A DNA stretch of 64,000 bases from Microbulbifer aggregans (GCF_020524005.1 NZ_JAIVKK010000009.1:62001-126000); one strand, 5' to 3'; positions 20,734 through 30,448 are shown, counted from the first letter of the stretch. Notes: generated by a model from the sequence alone, not told the origin. Numbers and translations are program-made.

Positions 20734-21804
20734 TTGACACGACCCGAATTAAATATCGCGATAGCAGGAGGAGGCCTGATGGGTCGACTCCTCGCCTGGC
20801 GCCTGTCTGGAAAAGGGCATGCGATAACCCTGTTTGAAGCCGGGAGTTTTGACATGCCCCCGGGTGCGTGTCACACCGCAGCAGGCATGATCGCCCCGCT
20901 GTCGGAACTGGTACATTGCCCGTTGCCCGTATACGAACTTGGTCTGCAGAGCCTGCGGGTGTGGCCACAGTGGGTAAAAGAACTGGAACTACAGACCGGG
21001 AGTCCGGTTGATTACCGGCAGTCGGGCAGTATCCTCATCGCCCATCCACAGGACCGAACGGAACTTTTGCAATTCCAGCAAGAACTCGCCGCCAAACTCG
21101 GCACCGAAAGCCAACAGCATTTTCAGTGGCTGGAACGAACCGGATTACAAAACCTGGAACCCAACCTCGAACGTTTCGACCAGGGTTTATATCTCGCCAG
21201 CGAAGCCGATATCGACAACCGCAGACTATTGCCCGTGCTGTTGACCCAAATCAAACGGCGCAACGCACAATTGCGCGAGTATACCCCCGCAGAATGCATG
21301 CCGGGACAGATCCGGCACGCCGATGGATTTGAACAATTCGATTGTGTTATCGATGCTCGTGGCCTCGGAGCAAAAAAAGCGGTGAAAGGCCTGCGTGGCG
21401 TGCGCGGTGAAGTCATGGTCGTGGAAACTCCCGAAGTCCGCTTCCAACGCCCGATCCGGCTCCTGCATCCACGCTATCAACTGTATGCCGTTCCGCGCGC
21501 CAACAACCAGGTCGTTATTGGTGCCACCGAAATTGAAAGTGATGACCTCTCTCCGATCTCCCTGCGCTCCAGCATGGAACTCTCGTCAGCACTCTATTCA
21601 ATACACCCGGCATTTGCCGAAGCACGGATCCTTGAAACCCGGGTCAACTGCCGGCCCGCGACTATGGACAACTTGCCGGTAATTGAACATGAGCCGGGTC
21701 TGATCCGTGTCAATGGCCTCTATCGCCACGGCTTCCTGCTCGCACCCGCCATGGTGCAGCAGGTTGAATCAACACTTCAGCAACAGACTTTACAGGTGAC
21801 CTGA
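20734..21804 (+). CDS. thiO: Glycine oxidase
   Basis: 356 residues from a TTG start at 20734; the first ATG lies beyond the FAD motif and would destroy it. The Rossmann motif is IAIAGGGLMG with FEAG as the acidic end of the second strand. ThiO oxidises glycine to iminoacetate with FAD and oxygen, supplying the glycine-derived part of the thiazole ring; its use instead of ThiH implies aerobic thiamin synthesis. The C-terminal region has GLYRHGFLLAPAM, typical of D-amino-acid-oxidase-fold enzymes. Its stop overlaps thiS by 1 bp (TGATG). Confidence 0.93.
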   Translation: MTRPELNIAIAGGGLMGRLLAWRLSGKGHAITLFEAGSFDMPPGACHTAAGMIAPLSELVHCPLPVYELGLQSLRVWPQWVKELELQTGSPVDYRQSGSILIAHPQDRTELLQFQQELAAKLGTESQQHFQWLERTGLQNLEPNLERFDQGLYLASEADIDNRRLLPVLLTQIKRRNAQLREYTPAECMPGQIRHADGFEQFDCVIDARGLGAKKAVKGLRGVRGEVMVVETPEVRFQRPIRLLHPRYQLYAVPRANNQVVIGATEIESDDLSPISLRSSMELSSALYSIHPAFAEARILETRVNCRPATMDNLPVIEHEPGLIRVNGLYRHGFLLAPAMVQQVESTLQQQTLQVT

Positions 21805-22007
21805 TGGAAATAACGGTCAATGGTGAACAAGTAACACTGGAAAAAAACAGCGGCACTGTCGCCGGGCTACTGCAAACCCTGGGCTATATCGGCGAGACCT
21901 TTGCCGTCGCCTTGAATGGTGATTTTGTCGCCCGCGCTACCTACGGAGAAACTCCGCTGAACGACGGCGACAGCCTGGATATCGTTGCACCGGTGGTGGG
22001 GGGATAA
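21804..22007 (+). CDS. thiS: Sulfur carrier protein ThiS
   Basis: 67 residues with a ubiquitin-like fold and the C-terminal Gly-Gly (APVVGG) that ThiF adenylates and that then carries thiocarboxylate sulfur to ThiG. ATG 21804 overlaps the thiO stop. The thiG start follows after 2 bp, so the genes are tightly coupled. Confidence 0.96.
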   Translation: MEITVNGEQVTLEKNSGTVAGLLQTLGYIGETFAVALNGDFVARATYGETPLNDGDSLDIVAPVVGG

Positions 22008-22009
22008 CG

Positions 22010-22822
22010 ATGGATCAACTAAAACTCTACGGGAAAGCATTCGACAGTCGCCTGCTTATCGGCACCGCGCTCTATCCGTCACCCGCCATCATGCGCGAAT
22101 CCGTCGCCGCATCGGGAGCACAAATCATTACCCTGTCGCTGCGCCGCCAGAGCCCGGAGCAGCAGCAGGGGAAAATGATCTGGGACTACATTCAGGAATC
22201 CGGCTGCCAGCTCTTGCCCAATACGGCCGGCTGTAAAACCCCGAAAGAAGCGATCGCGCTGGCCGAAATGTCCCGCGAGATCTTTCATACAGACTGGCTC
22301 AAACTGGAAGTCATCGGCGACGATTACAACCTGCAACCGGACCCCTATGGACTGGTTGAATCTGCCCGTGAGCTGGTCAGGCGCGGATTTAAGGTCCTGC
22401 CATACTGTACCGATGACCTGCTGGTTTGCCGCAAACTACTGGATGTGGGTTGTGAGGTCCTGATGCCCTGGGGGGCGCCTATCGGCACTGGCCAGGGATT
22501 AATGAACAAGTACAACCTGCGCACGCTACGTGAACGGCTGCCGAACATACCACTCATCATCGACGCGGGCATCGGCGCACCGTCGCAGGCAACAGAAGCG
22601 ATGGAAATGGGATTTGATGCGGTGCTATTGAACACCGCGGTGGCCAAAGCCCAGAACCCGGTGTTGATGGCAGAAGCCTTCAAACTCGCAGTAGCATCCG
22701 GTCGTGCGGCCCGTACCGCCGGCCTGATGCTGAAGCGGCAGACGGCAAGCCCCAGCACGCCCACGCTGGACATGCCATTCTGGCAGCAAGCTCCGGTTGC
22801 TGGTGCGGGAGAGGAATTATGA
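22010..22822 (+). CDS. thiG: Thiazole synthase
   Basis: 270 residues. It joins 1-deoxyxylulose 5-phosphate, iminoacetate (from ThiO) and ThiS-thiocarboxylate into thiazole phosphate. Lys98 in [10 protein letters not shown] is the expected Schiff-base residue; the phosphate-binding loops GAPIGTGQG and [10 protein letters not shown] are present. The C-terminal tail (about 245-270, Pro/Ala-rich) is a little longer than average. Its stop overlaps the thiDE start by 4 bp (ATGA). Confidence 0.97.
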   Translation: MDQLKLYGKAFDSRLLIGTALYPSPAIMRESVAASGAQIITLSLRRQSPEQQQGKMIWDYIQESGCQLLPNTAGCKTPKEAIALAEMSREIFHTDWLKLEVIGDDYNLQPDPYGLVESARELVRRGFKVLPYCTDDLLVCRKLLDVGCEVLMPWGAPIGTGQGLMNKYNLRTLRERLPNIPLIIDAGIGAPSQATEAMEMGFDAVLLNTAVAKAQNPVLMAEAFKLAVASGRAARTAGLMLKRQTASPSTPTLDMPFWQQAPVAGAGEEL

Positions 22823-24372
22823 GTATGGAAACGTTCTCGCGACCGATTGTATGGATCATTGCCGGCAGTGATTCCGGCGGCGGCGCCGGCATTCAGGCGG
22901 ATTTGCTCACCATGCACGATCTCGGCGTGCACGGGTGCTGTGCAATCACGGCCAATACCGCTCAGAACTCCCTCGGCGTTCCGGCTATCAATGCCGTCGA
23001 CAGCAGCGTTTTGCAATCGCAGTTGGACGCACTGTTCACAGACATGAAACCGTCGGCGATAAAAATCGGATTGCTCGCCAATGCCTGCCAGGTAGCACTG
23101 GTGGCAAATTTCCTGCGTGCGATGAAAAGTAACGGCATGCATGTCCCGGTGGTCTACGACCCGGTGGCGGTAGCAACCAGTGGCGCGAAGTTGACGGAAG
23201 ACAGTACCGGTGCCCTGGTACTGGAGGAGCTTCTTCCCCTGTGTGACCTGGTAACGCCCAACAGCCAGGAACTGGCCTGGCTTGCGGGTTATGAAAAGGA
23301 AGGCGTGTCGAGCGCGGAAGACATTCTCAATGCGGCAGGCAAAGTGCGCGGGCAGCACTCCACCGCGCTGCTGGTAACCGGCGGGCATTTTGAGATTGAG
23401 CCCGGTACCACCGCGGATCTTCTCTGTGCCGGTGAAGCGGGGGAGGGCGACTGGTTTGTCGGCGACCGCATCGCAACCGAAAATACCCATGGAACCGGTT
23501 GTACACTGTCTTCTGCGGTTGCGGCATTACTGGCAAAAGGGTATCCACTGAAAGACGCGTGTGTGGTGGCCAATGCCTATGTTCGTCGCGGCTTGCGCCT
23601 GGGCGAAGGCGATCACATCGGCGCGGGTGCGGGCCCTGTAGGCCACTATGGTTGGCCGACGGAATTGCGGGATTTCCCGCGAGTGTTGTTGTGTGCGAGT
23701 GAACAGGCAAAACCATACGGGGTATTTGATGCCGCTGCGGCCGGAAAATTTGCAGCTGAATTCGCCCGTCCGGACAGTGATCGCCTCGGTTTGTACCCCG
23801 TCGTTGACAGCGTTGACTGGCTGGAAAAGCTGGCTCAGGCGGGAGTGCGAACGCTACAGTTGCGGATCAAGAATCCGGATGGTGATGTGAGCGAGCAGAT
23901 CAAACAGGCGGTTGCCATCGGACGCAAATACGATTTGCGCCTGTTTATCAATGACTACTGGCAGTGGGCCATCGAGTTTGGTGCTTACGGCGTGCATCTG
24001 GGGCAGGAAGACCTGCAAGCGGCGGATCTCAATGCTATCCAGGGTGCCGGATTGAAACTCGGTATCAGTACCCACGGCTTTTACGAATTGCTGTACGCTT
24101 ACCAGTATCGCCCCAGCTATCTCGCGATTGGGGCAATATATGCTACCAATACCAAAGACATGCGCGGGCAATTGCAGGGGCCGGAAAAGCTTGCGCGCAT
24201 GGTCGCTCTGTTGCCGGAGTATCCACTGGTGGCGATTGGCGGCATCGATCTCGAGCGGGCGCCCGCAGTGGCCGCGAGTGGGGTCGGCAGTATTGCGGTA
24301 GTGAGTGCGATTACCAAGGCCGCAGATTATCGCGATGCGGTCAGCGCGTTCCGTGCAATTTTAAAGGGCTGA
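22819..24372 (+). CDS. thiDE: Bifunctional hydroxymethylpyrimidine (phosphate) kinase / thiamine-phosphate synthase (ThiD-ThiE fusion)
   Basis: 517 residues. About 1-265 is ThiD ([16 protein letters not shown], and the kinase anion-hole motif [12 protein letters not shown]). About 310-515 is ThiE ([53 protein letters not shown]). A linker of about 45 residues, holding [12 protein letters not shown], joins them. The protein phosphorylates HMP to HMP-PP and couples it to thiazole phosphate, giving thiamin phosphate. ThiE is slightly divergent: the usual Lys in the QLR-K motif is kept, but the phosphate-binding pattern is ATNTKD rather than PTxTK. A second ATG (22825) is also possible. Confidence 0.96.
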   Translation: MSMETFSRPIVWIIAGSDSGGGAGIQADLLTMHDLGVHGCCAITANTAQNSLGVPAINAVDSSVLQSQLDALFTDMKPSAIKIGLLANACQVALVANFLRAMKSNGMHVPVVYDPVAVATSGAKLTEDSTGALVLEELLPLCDLVTPNSQELAWLAGYEKEGVSSAEDILNAAGKVRGQHSTALLVTGGHFEIEPGTTADLLCAGEAGEGDWFVGDRIATENTHGTGCTLSSAVAALLAKGYPLKDACVVANAYVRRGLRLGEGDHIGAGAGPVGHYGWPTELRDFPRVLLCASEQAKPYGVFDAAAAGKFAAEFARPDSDRLGLYPVVDSVDWLEKLAQAGVRTLQLRIKNPDGDVSEQIKQAVAIGRKYDLRLFINDYWQWAIEFGAYGVHLGQEDLQAADLNAIQGAGLKLGISTHGFYELLYAYQYRPSYLAIGAIYATNTKDMRGQLQGPEKLARMVALLPEYPLVAIGGIDLERAPAVAASGVGSIAVVSAITKAADYRDAVSAFRAILKG

Positions 24373-24390
24373 TTTTCAGACACATTCATC

Positions 24391-25173
24391 ATGTTGAGTC
24401 GTAAACAACTTCAGCGCTACAGTCGCCAGATTATGTTGCCGCAAGTCGGTGAAGAAGGGCAGCAGAAATTGGCCGATGCCAGAGTAATGGTGATCGGTCT
24501 CGGCGGCCTCGGTAGCCCTGCGGCCCTCTACCTGGCGGCAGCAGGAGTCGGTGAGTTGCACCTTGTCGATGGCGACAGGGTGGAAATCTCCAATTTACAG
24601 CGGCAGGTACTGTACAAAACCAATCACCGGGAAAAGGACAAGGCGTTGGTTGCGGCACAGCAGCTGACCGCAGCCAATCCGGAAATCCGCGTGCAGGCGC
24701 ATTGCCGGATGGCCGACGAAGACTGGTTGGCGGTGCAGTTGGCCGAACAGACTTTCGACCTGGTTGTGGATTGCACTGATAACCTGGCTATCCGCCATGT
24801 AATCAATCGTGTGTGCTACGAATCCTCAATACCAGTGGTGATGGCTTCTGTACGCGGCTTTTCCGGCCAGCTGATCAGCTTTGATTTCCGGGCAGGTGCG
24901 AGCCCCTGCTACGCGTGCCTGTTTCCGCGCGGCGATGAAGATACTCGGCCCGAAGCGGAGAATTGTTCGACGGTTGGTGTTATCGGTCCTGCGCTGGGTG
25001 TGGTCGGCAGTATGCAGGCGCTGGAGGCGCTGAAGTTACTGCTCGGTTTGCCGGTGTCCAGCCTGAATCGGCTACAACTGTTTGAAGCTGCCAGCCTTGA
25101 GTGGCGGTCCCTCACATTGCCAGGAAACAATGCTTGCCCTGTGTGCGCCAAGGCTTTACAAAAGACGGAGTGA
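24391..25173 (+). CDS. thiF: Sulfur carrier protein adenylyltransferase ThiF (MoeB/ThiF family)
   Basis: 260 residues of the E1-like fold: nucleotide motif VMVIGLGGLGSPAA, DGDRVEISNLQRQ, and CTDN. Two Cys pairs (CYACLF and CPVCA) form the structural zinc site, and a further Cys (AENCSTVGV) is near the catalytic position. It adenylates the C-terminal Gly of ThiS; a MoeB role in molybdopterin synthesis cannot be excluded from sequence alone, but the operon favours ThiF. It is last in the thiamin operon, 18 bp after thiDE. Confidence 0.93.
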   Translation: MLSRKQLQRYSRQIMLPQVGEEGQQKLADARVMVIGLGGLGSPAALYLAAAGVGELHLVDGDRVEISNLQRQVLYKTNHREKDKALVAAQQLTAANPEIRVQAHCRMADEDWLAVQLAEQTFDLVVDCTDNLAIRHVINRVCYESSIPVVMASVRGFSGQLISFDFRAGASPCYACLFPRGDEDTRPEAENCSTVGVIGPALGVVGSMQALEALKLLLGLPVSSLNRLQLFEAASLEWRSLTLPGNNACPVCAKALQKTE

Positions 25174-25233
25174 GTTCCTGGCGAGAAAAATTGTCCGGAA
25201 TACTCCACGTATAACAATCACAAGGAGATGGCC

Positions 25234-25677
25234 GTGCCTGCTTACTCGCGATATACCGGTGTGCAAAAAGTTTTACTCGTTACCGTTTTAGGCGGACTGA
25301 TTGCAGCCTGTTCCGGTAAAGAGCCTGCACAACATTCTGATGAAACCATGACGAGCGCTGTACACGAGGCTGCTGTGGTGGAGGTGCAGACCGAGCCAGC
25401 GACGGAAATTGATACCGTACATATTTCGCCGGAACTGCTGGAGACCTACCGGCAAACCTGCGGTAGCTGTCACGAGCGCGGTGTTGTCGGTGCGCCGAAA
25501 ACCGGTGATGCTGTCGCCTGGGGGCCGCGCATGGCCCAGGGAATGGATACGCTGGTGGCGCATGTGCGCGATGGTTTTAAGGCCATGCCTCCAACGGGAT
25601 TGTGTTACAGCTGTTCGGATGAGGATTTCCAGTCGTTGATTCTGCATATGGCCACGGCCCAGCCCAGTCAGGAATAA
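25234..25677 (+). CDS. Cytochrome c5-like lipoprotein
   Basis: 147 residues. The start is set by the ribosome-binding site: AAGGAG (25222-25227) directly abuts ATG 25228, whereas GTG 25234 has a normal 6-nt spacing. A lipoprotein signal ends at Cys26 (GGLIAAC), followed by an acidic Ala/Glu/Thr linker. The single haem site is CGSCH (Cys76, Cys79, His80); a Met in FKAMPPTG is the likely sixth ligand, and the second Cys pair CYSC is diagnostic of cytochrome c5. It is probably an envelope electron carrier needing the ccm system encoded downstream. It is 60 bp after thiF; operon membership is uncertain. Confidence 0.9.
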   Translation: MPAYSRYTGVQKVLLVTVLGGLIAACSGKEPAQHSDETMTSAVHEAAVVEVQTEPATEIDTVHISPELLETYRQTCGSCHERGVVGAPKTGDAVAWGPRMAQGMDTLVAHVRDGFKAMPPTGLCYSCSDEDFQSLILHMATAQPSQE

Positions 25678-26018
25678 TCCTCCCCCCCGAACAGCGTGCA
25701 AAATCTTCACGTTGTGAGTGATGCCGCAAAAATATCACAGGCTGCTGTGGTTTATTGTTTGTATCTATAAGGTCGATACCTGCAATCAATTTTAATTGCC
25801 GACTATCGACCCTAAACTATTTTCCAACGGCGTTATGCTCCGGAAATGGCTGATCGCTACTGATGCCGGAAGTAATGTCGACAGTTGAAGTGCACGCCAC
25901 TTGACCCATGTCATGCGCGTGCAGTGTTTGGTCAGGTACTGTTTCGCAATTCGAAATAGGTTGGATCGCGTGCATTCAGCTGGTAAACGGAATTGAAAAC
26001 GACCAAGAGAGGTTGAGA
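25678..26018. other. Intergenic region upstream of dps
   Basis: 341 bp without a gene. The middle (about 25740-25830) is AT-rich and a likely promoter zone for dps, but no confident -35/-10 pair, OxyR site or terminator for the cytochrome gene was identified. Confidence 0.3.
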
Positions 26019-26489
26019 ATGAGCAACATCGATATCGGTATTGGTGCCAAAGATCGCGAAGAGATCGCGCAGGGTTTGAAGCGTTTGCTGGCGGACTCTT
26101 ATACGCTCTACCTGCAAACTCACAATTTTCACTGGAATGTCACCGGTCGCTTGTTTCGTGAGTTGCACCTGATGTTCGAGGAGCAATACACCGAGCTGGC
26201 CACTGCGGTAGATGATATTGCCGAGCGTATCCGTACGCTGGATGTAGTGGCACCGGGCACCTACAAAGCCTTTGCCGAGCTGAGCTCTATCAAGGAAATC
26301 GACGAGGTGCCGGCCGCTGAAGAAATGGTGCGTATCCTGACCCAGGGGCATGAGCAGGTGATTAAAACCTGCCGTGAAGTGCTGAAAGCGGCTCAGGAAG
26401 GTGAGGACGAGTCTACTGTCGCACTGGTCTCTGACCGCATGCGCGTGCACGAGAAAACAGCCTGGATGCTGCGCGCCACCGCGCAATAA
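26019..26489 (+). CDS. dps: Dps family ferritin-like DNA-protection protein
   Basis: 156 residues from ATG 26019 (AGAGG upstream; an open extension to 25908 is discarded). Dps dodecamers oxidise and store iron with hydrogen peroxide, protecting DNA. The inter-subunit ferroxidase residues are present: His38 (NFHWNVTG), His50, Glu54 in place of the usual Asp, Asp65 and Glu69 (DDIAER). There is no Lys-rich N-terminal DNA-binding tail as in E. coli Dps, so non-specific DNA binding may be weak. It is monocistronic, ending in a strong terminator. Confidence 0.95.
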   Translation: MSNIDIGIGAKDREEIAQGLKRLLADSYTLYLQTHNFHWNVTGRLFRELHLMFEEQYTELATAVDDIAERIRTLDVVAPGTYKAFAELSSIKEIDEVPAAEEMVRILTQGHEQVIKTCREVLKAAQEGEDESTVALVSDRMRVHEKTAWMLRATAQ

Positions 26490-26515
26490 TCTTTGTTGTG
26501 AGTGGGTAGAATCCG

Positions 26516-26547
26516 AAATTGGCCCGCCGAGTGCGGGCCAATTTTTT
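26516..26547 (+). terminator. Terminator between dps and the LysR gene
   Basis: AAATTGGCCCGC / GCGGGCCAATTT stem with T6 on the plus strand; it overlaps the LysR stop, so it may act for both convergent genes. Confidence 0.88.
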
Positions 26548-27451
26548 ACGGGTTTACCGTCTGCTCCCCGCAGACTTCCTGAAGCATCCCGAGGAAGGCG
26601 CGGGCGGGGGCGGACAGGGCTCCGTGGCTGCGAAACACGACACCCAGTTGAGGGCTGACTACTGGAACAGTCAGGGGAATACTCACCAGTCCGTATTCGG
26701 CCATCTGCGGCACGCACAGCGCGGGCATGGCACTAACCCCCAACCCCTCTTTGACCAACTTTCCTATAGTGCTGAGCTGGTATGCCTCACAAAACAGGTG
26801 CGCAGGTTTGCCGCACTCGGTGAAAGCCTGTTCGGTCCAGCGGCGCACGGCCGAGCCGCGATTCATTGCGATAAACGGAAGGCTGGTCAGATCCGCCCAG
26901 CGCAGGTGTTTACGCCTGGCCAGCGGGTGGGCAGGCGGCAGCACCGCGTGGAACCCGCCTTCTTCCAGTGGTTCAAATACGAGCCCGGCAAGGTCGTCAG
27001 GGCGGAAAGTAATACCGAGCTCCGCCCGGCCATCCCGCACTGCCGCCAGTACCTGCTCCATCACGATATCTTCCAGTGCCAGGTCCACATCCGGGTACTG
27101 CCGGTGGAACCGCGCCAGCAAGGGCGGCAGCCGGTTCAGTGCGAAAGCTGGGATGGCGGCGATTGCCAGGCGCCCACGTTCCAGTGCAAATTGCCGCTGG
27201 ATTTCCTCGATCGATTTGTCCCAGCTTTGCAGCAACTGTTCGGCGCGGGCAGCAAAGCGCTCTCCCTCCGGGGTCAGGCTTAATTGCCGGCTTTCGCGGT
27301 TGAACAGCGGCCCGCCTACACTGGTTTCCAGGTTCCTGATAGCGACGGATAGGGCCGGTTGGGAGATGTGCAGTCGGGCGCTGGCATCGGCCAGGCTACG
27401 GGTACTGGCGACGGCGGCGAAAGCGCGCAGCTGTTTGATTGTGGCACTCAA
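26546..27451 (-). CDS. LysR-type transcriptional regulator
   Basis: 301 residues: N-terminal winged HTH (about 1-60, LADASARLHISQPALSVAIRNLE) and a periplasmic-binding-like effector domain (about 90-295). It is transcribed away from the acetoacetyl-CoA synthetase gene, the usual layout for a LysR regulator and its target, with a symmetric TGTTAA-n6-TTAACA in the 184-bp divergent region. The effector is unknown; acetoacetate or a related metabolite is a guess from context. Confidence 0.9.
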   Translation of the reverse strand: MSATIKQLRAFAAVASTRSLADASARLHISQPALSVAIRNLETSVGGPLFNRESRQLSLTPEGERFAARAEQLLQSWDKSIEEIQRQFALERGRLAIAAIPAFALNRLPPLLARFHRQYPDVDLALEDIVMEQVLAAVRDGRAELGITFRPDDLAGLVFEPLEEGGFHAVLPPAHPLARRKHLRWADLTSLPFIAMNRGSAVRRWTEQAFTECGKPAHLFCEAYQLSTIGKLVKEGLGVSAMPALCVPQMAEYGLVSIPLTVPVVSPQLGVVFRSHGALSAPARAFLGMLQEVCGEQTVNP

Positions 27452-27487
27452 TCCTCAGGCCCCCGGTGAATCATTCAGTTAAAGAAA

Positions 27488-27505
27488 TGTTAATTAACCT
27501 TAACA
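27488..27505. promoter_or_regulatory. Candidate LysR operator
   Basis: Perfect inverted repeat TGTTAA-n6-TTAACA in the AT-rich divergent region between the lysR-type gene and aacS, 36 bp from the regulator start. LysR sites are often of the T-n11-A type, which this contains. Confidence 0.5.
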
Positions 27506-27635
27506 AGTTTAAATTGGTTTTAAGTGTTAGACCAAGGCATGATTGTTCCTATCGCGTTCTGGCGAATAATAGTCGTTAGTCGAATTAGCCAATTGAACCA
27601 AGCCCAATAATGATTAGATCGAGAGAGCAGTCGAG

Positions 27636-29606
27636 ATGAGTAACCAAGCCCAACCCCTGTGGCAGCCCACAGCCGAGGCTATAGCGGCCACCCAGATGGA
27701 CGCGTTCCGCCGCCATATCAACGAAAAGTTTGCCCTGCAGCTGGCGGATTATGCCGATCTGTACCAGTGGTCCGTCGACGAGCGCGAGCACTTCTGGGCG
27801 GAGCTGTGGGACGTGGCGGGCGTGGTTGCCGAAACCCGTGGTGAGCGCGTACTGGGCGCTGATGTCATGCCGGGTGCCGAGTGGTTCCCGGGGGCGCGTT
27901 TGAATTTTGCCGAGAACCTGCTGCGCTACCGGGATGATAAAGTCGCGCTGGTAGAGCGTCTGGAAAACGGCAGCCGGCGCCAGCTGACCTATGCGGAGTT
28001 GTTTGCGCGCGTTGGTAATCTGGCGTCGGCACTTGAGTCCGCCGGTGTTGCCAGGGGCGACCGGGTTGCAGGCTTTATGCCGAACATTATCGACACGGTA
28101 GTGGCCATGCTGGCGACCACCAGTCTGGGCGCCATCTGGACATCGTGCTCCCCGGATTTCGGAATTAATGGTGTTCTGGACCGATTCGGTCAGGTACAGC
28201 CCAAGATCCTCTTTGCCTGCGAAGGGTATTTTTACAACGGTAAAACTATCGATTCCCTGCCGCGCCTGGAGGAGATCGTGGCGCAGATAGACTCGATCGA
28301 GAAGCTGGTCGTAGTGCCAGTCGCCCGCAGTGCGGCGGAAACCGCCGAAGCAATATCCGCCCTTGAGCGTGCAGTCGTGCTGGACGGTTTTCTCGAAACC
28401 GCGCCGGCCCGGGAGCTGACGTTCGTACAGACTGAGTTCAACCACCCGCTGTACATCATGTATTCCTCCGGTACCACCGGGGTACCCAAGTGCATCGTGC
28501 ACGGGGTTGGCGGTACCTTGTTGCAGCATTTGAAAGAGCACCAGCTGCATACCGATATGCGCCGGGAAGATACGCTGTTTTACTTCACCACCTGTGGCTG
28601 GATGATGTGGAACTGGCTGGTAAGTGGCCTCGCGTGTGGCGCTACCCTGGTATTGTTTGACGGTTCGCCATTTTATCCGAAGGCCCAATCCCTGTGGGAT
28701 ATGGCGGATGAGGAGGGCATCAGTGTATTCGGCACCAGCGCCAAATATATCGCCGCGCTGGAAAAGGATGGCTGCAAGCCGCGAGAGAGCCACAAGCTCG
28801 ACAAACTGCGTGCGGTGCTCTCAACCGGATCACCGCTCGCGCATGAGGGCTTCCGGTATGTGTACCGTGATATCAAGGAAGATGTCTGTCTGTCATCCAT
28901 ATCCGGTGGTACGGATATCATCTCTTGTTTCGCACTGGGAAATCCCACATTGCCGGTATATGCGGGAGAGCTGCAGTGTCGCGGCCTCGGGATGGCTGTA
29001 GAAGTGTGGAATGACGACGGCAAAGCGGTAACGCAGGAAAAAGGCGAGCTGGTCTGTGCGAAATCCTTCCCGTGTATGCCCATCAGCTTCTGGAACGATC
29101 CGGATGGCAGCAAGTATCACGGCGCTTACTTTGACAGCTGGCCAGGTGTATGGGCCCACGGGGATTACGCGGAAATCACCGGGCATGGCGGTGTGGTGAT
29201 CTACGGTCGCTCCGACGCAGTATTGAATCCCGGCGGCGTGCGTATCGGCACGGCTGAGATCTACCGGCAGGTGGAAAAAGTGGAAGAGGTGCTGGACAGC
29301 ATCTGTATCGGTCAGGAGTGGGGTGACGATGTGCGCGTGGTGCTGTTTGTGGTGCTGCGGGAAGGCCTGGCCCTTGACGATGAACTAACCCAGAAAATTC
29401 GCACAACCATTCGCGCCAATACTACGCCGCGCCATGTGCCGGCAAAAGTGATCCAGGTGGCGGATATCCCGCGTACCATTAGCGGTAAAATTGTGGAACT
29501 GGCGGTGCGGAATGTAGTGCACGGCAAACCGGTGAAAAATCAGGAAGCGCTGGCGAATCCGCAGGCCCTGGCGCTGTTTGAAAATCTGGAAGAATTGCAG
29601 TCCTGA
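27636..29606 (+). CDS. aacS: Acetoacetate--CoA ligase
   Basis: 656 residues, ANL superfamily. Adenylation motifs are YSSGTTGVPKCIVHG (P-loop), the SISGGTDI segment, WAHGDYAEIT and GRSDAVLNPGGVRIG, and the C-terminal catalytic Lys region TISGKIVELAV. The N-terminal extension and WTSCSPDFG are typical of acetoacetyl-CoA synthetase rather than acetyl-CoA synthetase. It activates acetoacetate for central metabolism, for example after leucine, ketone-body or polyhydroxybutyrate breakdown. Control by the divergent LysR gene is likely. Confidence 0.95.
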   Translation: MSNQAQPLWQPTAEAIAATQMDAFRRHINEKFALQLADYADLYQWSVDEREHFWAELWDVAGVVAETRGERVLGADVMPGAEWFPGARLNFAENLLRYRDDKVALVERLENGSRRQLTYAELFARVGNLASALESAGVARGDRVAGFMPNIIDTVVAMLATTSLGAIWTSCSPDFGINGVLDRFGQVQPKILFACEGYFYNGKTIDSLPRLEEIVAQIDSIEKLVVVPVARSAAETAEAISALERAVVLDGFLETAPARELTFVQTEFNHPLYIMYSSGTTGVPKCIVHGVGGTLLQHLKEHQLHTDMRREDTLFYFTTCGWMMWNWLVSGLACGATLVLFDGSPFYPKAQSLWDMADEEGISVFGTSAKYIAALEKDGCKPRESHKLDKLRAVLSTGSPLAHEGFRYVYRDIKEDVCLSSISGGTDIISCFALGNPTLPVYAGELQCRGLGMAVEVWNDDGKAVTQEKGELVCAKSFPCMPISFWNDPDGSKYHGAYFDSWPGVWAHGDYAEITGHGGVVIYGRSDAVLNPGGVRIGTAEIYRQVEKVEEVLDSICIGQEWGDDVRVVLFVVLREGLALDDELTQKIRTTIRANTTPRHVPAKVIQVADIPRTISGKIVELAVRNVVHGKPVKNQEALANPQALALFENLEELQS

Positions 29607-29623
29607 CGGGTGGGCAGTCAGGG

Positions 29624-29653
29624 CGAGGCAGGTTCGATGTCGGGCCTGCCTCG
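29624..29653 (+). terminator. Hairpin between convergent aacS and the DUF3149 gene
   Basis: Perfect 9-bp stem CGAGGCAGG / CCTGCCTCG, 17 bp after the aacS stop. There is no good T tract, so it is a weak terminator or an mRNA end structure. Confidence 0.45.
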
Positions 29654-29669
29654 TTCAAACCATCAAACT

Positions 29670-29849
29670 TCAGGCGTGTTGATGCGTACCTTGATGCACG
29701 CGTTTCACCGCACCCAGCTTGTGCTCTTCTTCATCCATCTTCCTGAATGCGAGTCGAATAAAGTACGCCGCCATCAGGCATACAAAAGCAATGATTGCCA
29801 GGCTGAGCAATCCTGAAAAGCTGGTGAACAGGTCGATCAGGGCTTCCAT
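29670..29849 (-). CDS. DUF3149 small membrane protein
   Basis: 59 residues from ATG 29849, supported by AGGAG 6 nt upstream (an open extension to 29906 lacks one). One transmembrane helix (about 12-33, SGLLSLAIIAFVCLMAAYF) is followed by a charged cytoplasmic tail (RKMDEEEHK) and a His/Gln-rich end. The pattern matches DUF3149, a family of short inner-membrane proteins of unknown function in gammaproteobacteria. It is a single gene convergent with aacS. Confidence 0.8.
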   Translation of the reverse strand: MEALIDLFTSFSGLLSLAIIAFVCLMAAYFIRLAFRKMDEEEHKLGAVKRVHQGTHQHA

Positions 29850-30058
29850 GGTAGGCTCCTTCGGTTGGTGTTTTTGATGAGTCCAGTGTACGAAGCCGTT
29901 CGTCACGTCCCTTGATCCAGATCAAGGTTGCGCACTGGTCCCAGCATCGTTTCTTTCCTTTCCCACGGGCCGCCTGCTGTGGTATACCGCGCGCGGTATT
30001 CTGCGCTACCCTGTTGGGAGCCGATTCCCAATAACTGAATAACTCACGGAAGATCAGC

Positions 30059-30448
30059 ATGATTACCTATTTGTACTGGGCCGCGGTCATCGGGCTGGCG
30101 GTGCTTTGCCTGTTTGCGGGCAGTCGCCTGGGGAGCCTGGGAAAGGGGGCCATTGTTGGCGCCATCGTGTTCCTGGCCGGGTGGCTGGCGTATTACTTTC
30201 ACTACGAACAGGTGTTCGTTAAACGCTTCGGCGGTGTCATGCGTATCAGTGTCCCTGATGGGCAGCGCCACCTGGGGTCCACCTGGAAAGACGACAACCT
30301 CTGGGTGGAAAACTACGACCCGAGAACCAATGAGTGTATTTTCTCGGAGTACGCCAAAGGCAATCTGCTGGAGGGGCGAGTCGTGATCAAAAACTGTAAC
30401 CCCCTGATTGAGAAAAAAGAGGCGCCCGGGGCCACCCCAGCGCGCTGA
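30059..30448 (+). CDS. Small membrane protein of unknown function
   Basis: 129 residues with two N-terminal hydrophobic segments (about 3-20 and 30-46) and a soluble C-terminal domain (about 50-120) containing DNLWVENYDPRTNEC and a second Cys. No known family is recognised. GGAAG precedes ATG 30059. Its end lies just before tamA, and the longest tamA frame overlaps it, so it may be the first gene of the tamAB transcript. Confidence 0.65.
   Translation: MITYLYWAAVIGLAVLCLFAGSRLGSLGKGAIVGAIVFLAGWLAYYFHYEQVFVKRFGGVMRISVPDGQRHLGSTWKDDNLWVENYDPRTNECIFSEYAKGNLLEGRVVIKNCNPLIEKKEAPGATPAR

Noticed and set aside
25740-26010. OxyR box upstream of dps
   Set aside because: Scattered CTAT/ATAG pieces occur, but not with the required 7-bp spacing of four half sites.
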